From an uncultured Labedella sp. (GTDB lineage Bacteria; Actinomycetota; Actinomycetes; Actinomycetales; Microbacteriaceae), in NCBI GenBank assembly GCA_934636065.1, contig CAKTZW010000067.1, positions 1 to 8,081 of the forward strand: a DNA stretch of 8,081 bases, given 5' to 3'. The translations under genes and the position numbers were made by a program. Below are positions 7,777-8,081 of this stretch, piece by piece (position 1 is the first letter of the stretch; the number at the start of each line of letters is the position of its first letter). The notes under the pieces were generated by a model that saw only the letters and a list, made by a program, of their open reading frames with translations, was not told the origin of the DNA and searched no databases.

Positions 7777-7788
7777 TAGGGTGAGGTG
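7777..7788 (+). promoter_or_regulatory. Candidate leaderless promoter -10 of the GH15 gene
   Basis: TAGGGT (7777-7782) lies six bases before the ATG at 7789, the usual distance for leaderless mRNAs. GAGG (7783-7786) is only two bases from the ATG, too close for a normal Shine-Dalgarno interaction. No clear -35 is seen. Confidence 0.4.
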
Positions 7789-8081
7789 ATGCAGCCCCGC
7801 ACGCCGCCGGACCCCGACGACTACGCACCCCTGCGCGACTACGCGGTCGTCGGCGACGGCCGGACCGCCGCGCTCGTCCGCTCGGACGGTCGCATCGACT
7901 GGCTCGCGGTGCCGGCCCTCGACGGAGTCCCCGTCTTCGCGTCGCTCCTCGACGAGGAGTCGGGCGGCCGCATCGAGTTGCGCCCGGACGGCGAGTTCCG
8001 GACCACGCGGCGGTACGTGCGCGGCACCAACGTGCTCGAGACGACGTTCTCCACCCCGACGGGCTCCGCGCGGGTGACGGA
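7789..8081 (+). CDS. GH15 trehalase/glucoamylase-like protein, N-terminal part (cut by window end)
   Basis: The first 97 codons of a gene that runs off the window. After a short proline-rich lead the protein reads L-R-D-Y-A-V-V-G-D-G-R-T-A-A-L-V, then S-D-G-R-I-D-W-L-A-V-P, a short region on substrate-sized loops, and R-R-Y-V-R-G-T-N-V-L-E-T-T-F. This is the characteristic N-terminal beta-sandwich domain of GH15-family trehalase and glucan 1,4-alpha-glucosidase proteins of actinobacteria, usually about 600 residues long. The catalytic (alpha/alpha)6 barrel with its two glutamates lies beyond the window. The enzyme probably hydrolyses trehalose or an alpha-glucan in the cytoplasm; no signal peptide is seen. 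The ATG at 7789 is supported by the leaderless -10 and by the match starting soon after. Confidence 0.85.
   Translation, partial: MQPRTPPDPDDYAPLRDYAVVGDGRTAALVRSDGRIDWLAVPALDGVPVFASLLDEESGGRIELRPDGEFRTTRRYVRGTNVLETTFSTPTGSARVT

Noticed and set aside
7839..8054. 71-codon minus-strand frame at the window end
   Set aside because: It lies opposite the GH15 N-terminus, which is clearly recognisable on the + strand.

Overview
This is high-GC actinobacterial DNA, most likely from a member of the Microbacteriaceae (family-level guess). The evidence is strong G/C preference at third codon positions, a short-form PurL, a cysteine-free HesB/IscA-like protein typical of actinobacteria, and -10 boxes of the TAGNNT type, several of them set directly in front of start codons as for leaderless mRNAs. 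All recognised genes are on the + strand, but most appear to be separate transcription units.

Layout. 1-65: last codons of a gene whose C-terminus looks like an ABC-transporter ATP-binding protein. 229-510: small HesB/IscA-like protein, ended by a strong GC-rich hairpin terminator. 661-2745: a clear accessory gene of lower GC (roughly 55-60% in the lines I counted, against over 70% in purL), with at least five TTA leucine codons. It encodes an AlbA_2/Schlafen-type domain, a GHKL-type ATPase domain, a winged-helix segment and a canonical C-terminal RNA recognition motif (RRM). 2975-5281: purL, a core purine-biosynthesis gene. 5411-6001: a small secreted lipoprotein of unknown function behind a promoter that overlaps a 24-nt palindrome. 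6090-7577: an XylE/GLUT-type sugar:H+ symporter of the major facilitator superfamily. 7578-7788: an intergenic region with a 20-bp-arm palindrome and a degenerate repeat of its right flank. 7789-end: the N-terminus of a GH15 trehalase/glucoamylase-like enzyme, cut by the window edge.

The most interesting item is the AlbA_2-GHKL-wHTH-RRM protein. Schlafen-like AlbA_2 plus GHKL ATPase proteins are a known bacterial architecture (COG2865-like), but a eukaryote-style RRM with intact RNP1 and RNP2 fused at the end is unusual. The RRM is preceded by a disordered-looking linker with a 10-residue tandem repeat, and by a well-placed Shine-Dalgarno sequence and in-frame ATG exactly at the domain boundary. 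One gene may therefore make both the long fusion and a free 94-residue RRM protein. The gene is bracketed by two copies of a 22/23-nt imperfect direct repeat, one forming part of the upstream terminator and the other just upstream of the purL promoter, which suggests it was inserted between two conserved genes.

The symporter and the GH15 enzyme make a plausible carbohydrate-uptake and glycoside-hydrolysis neighbourhood. The other genes show no obvious functional link. No tRNA, rRNA, CRISPR array, transposase or integrase is visible.
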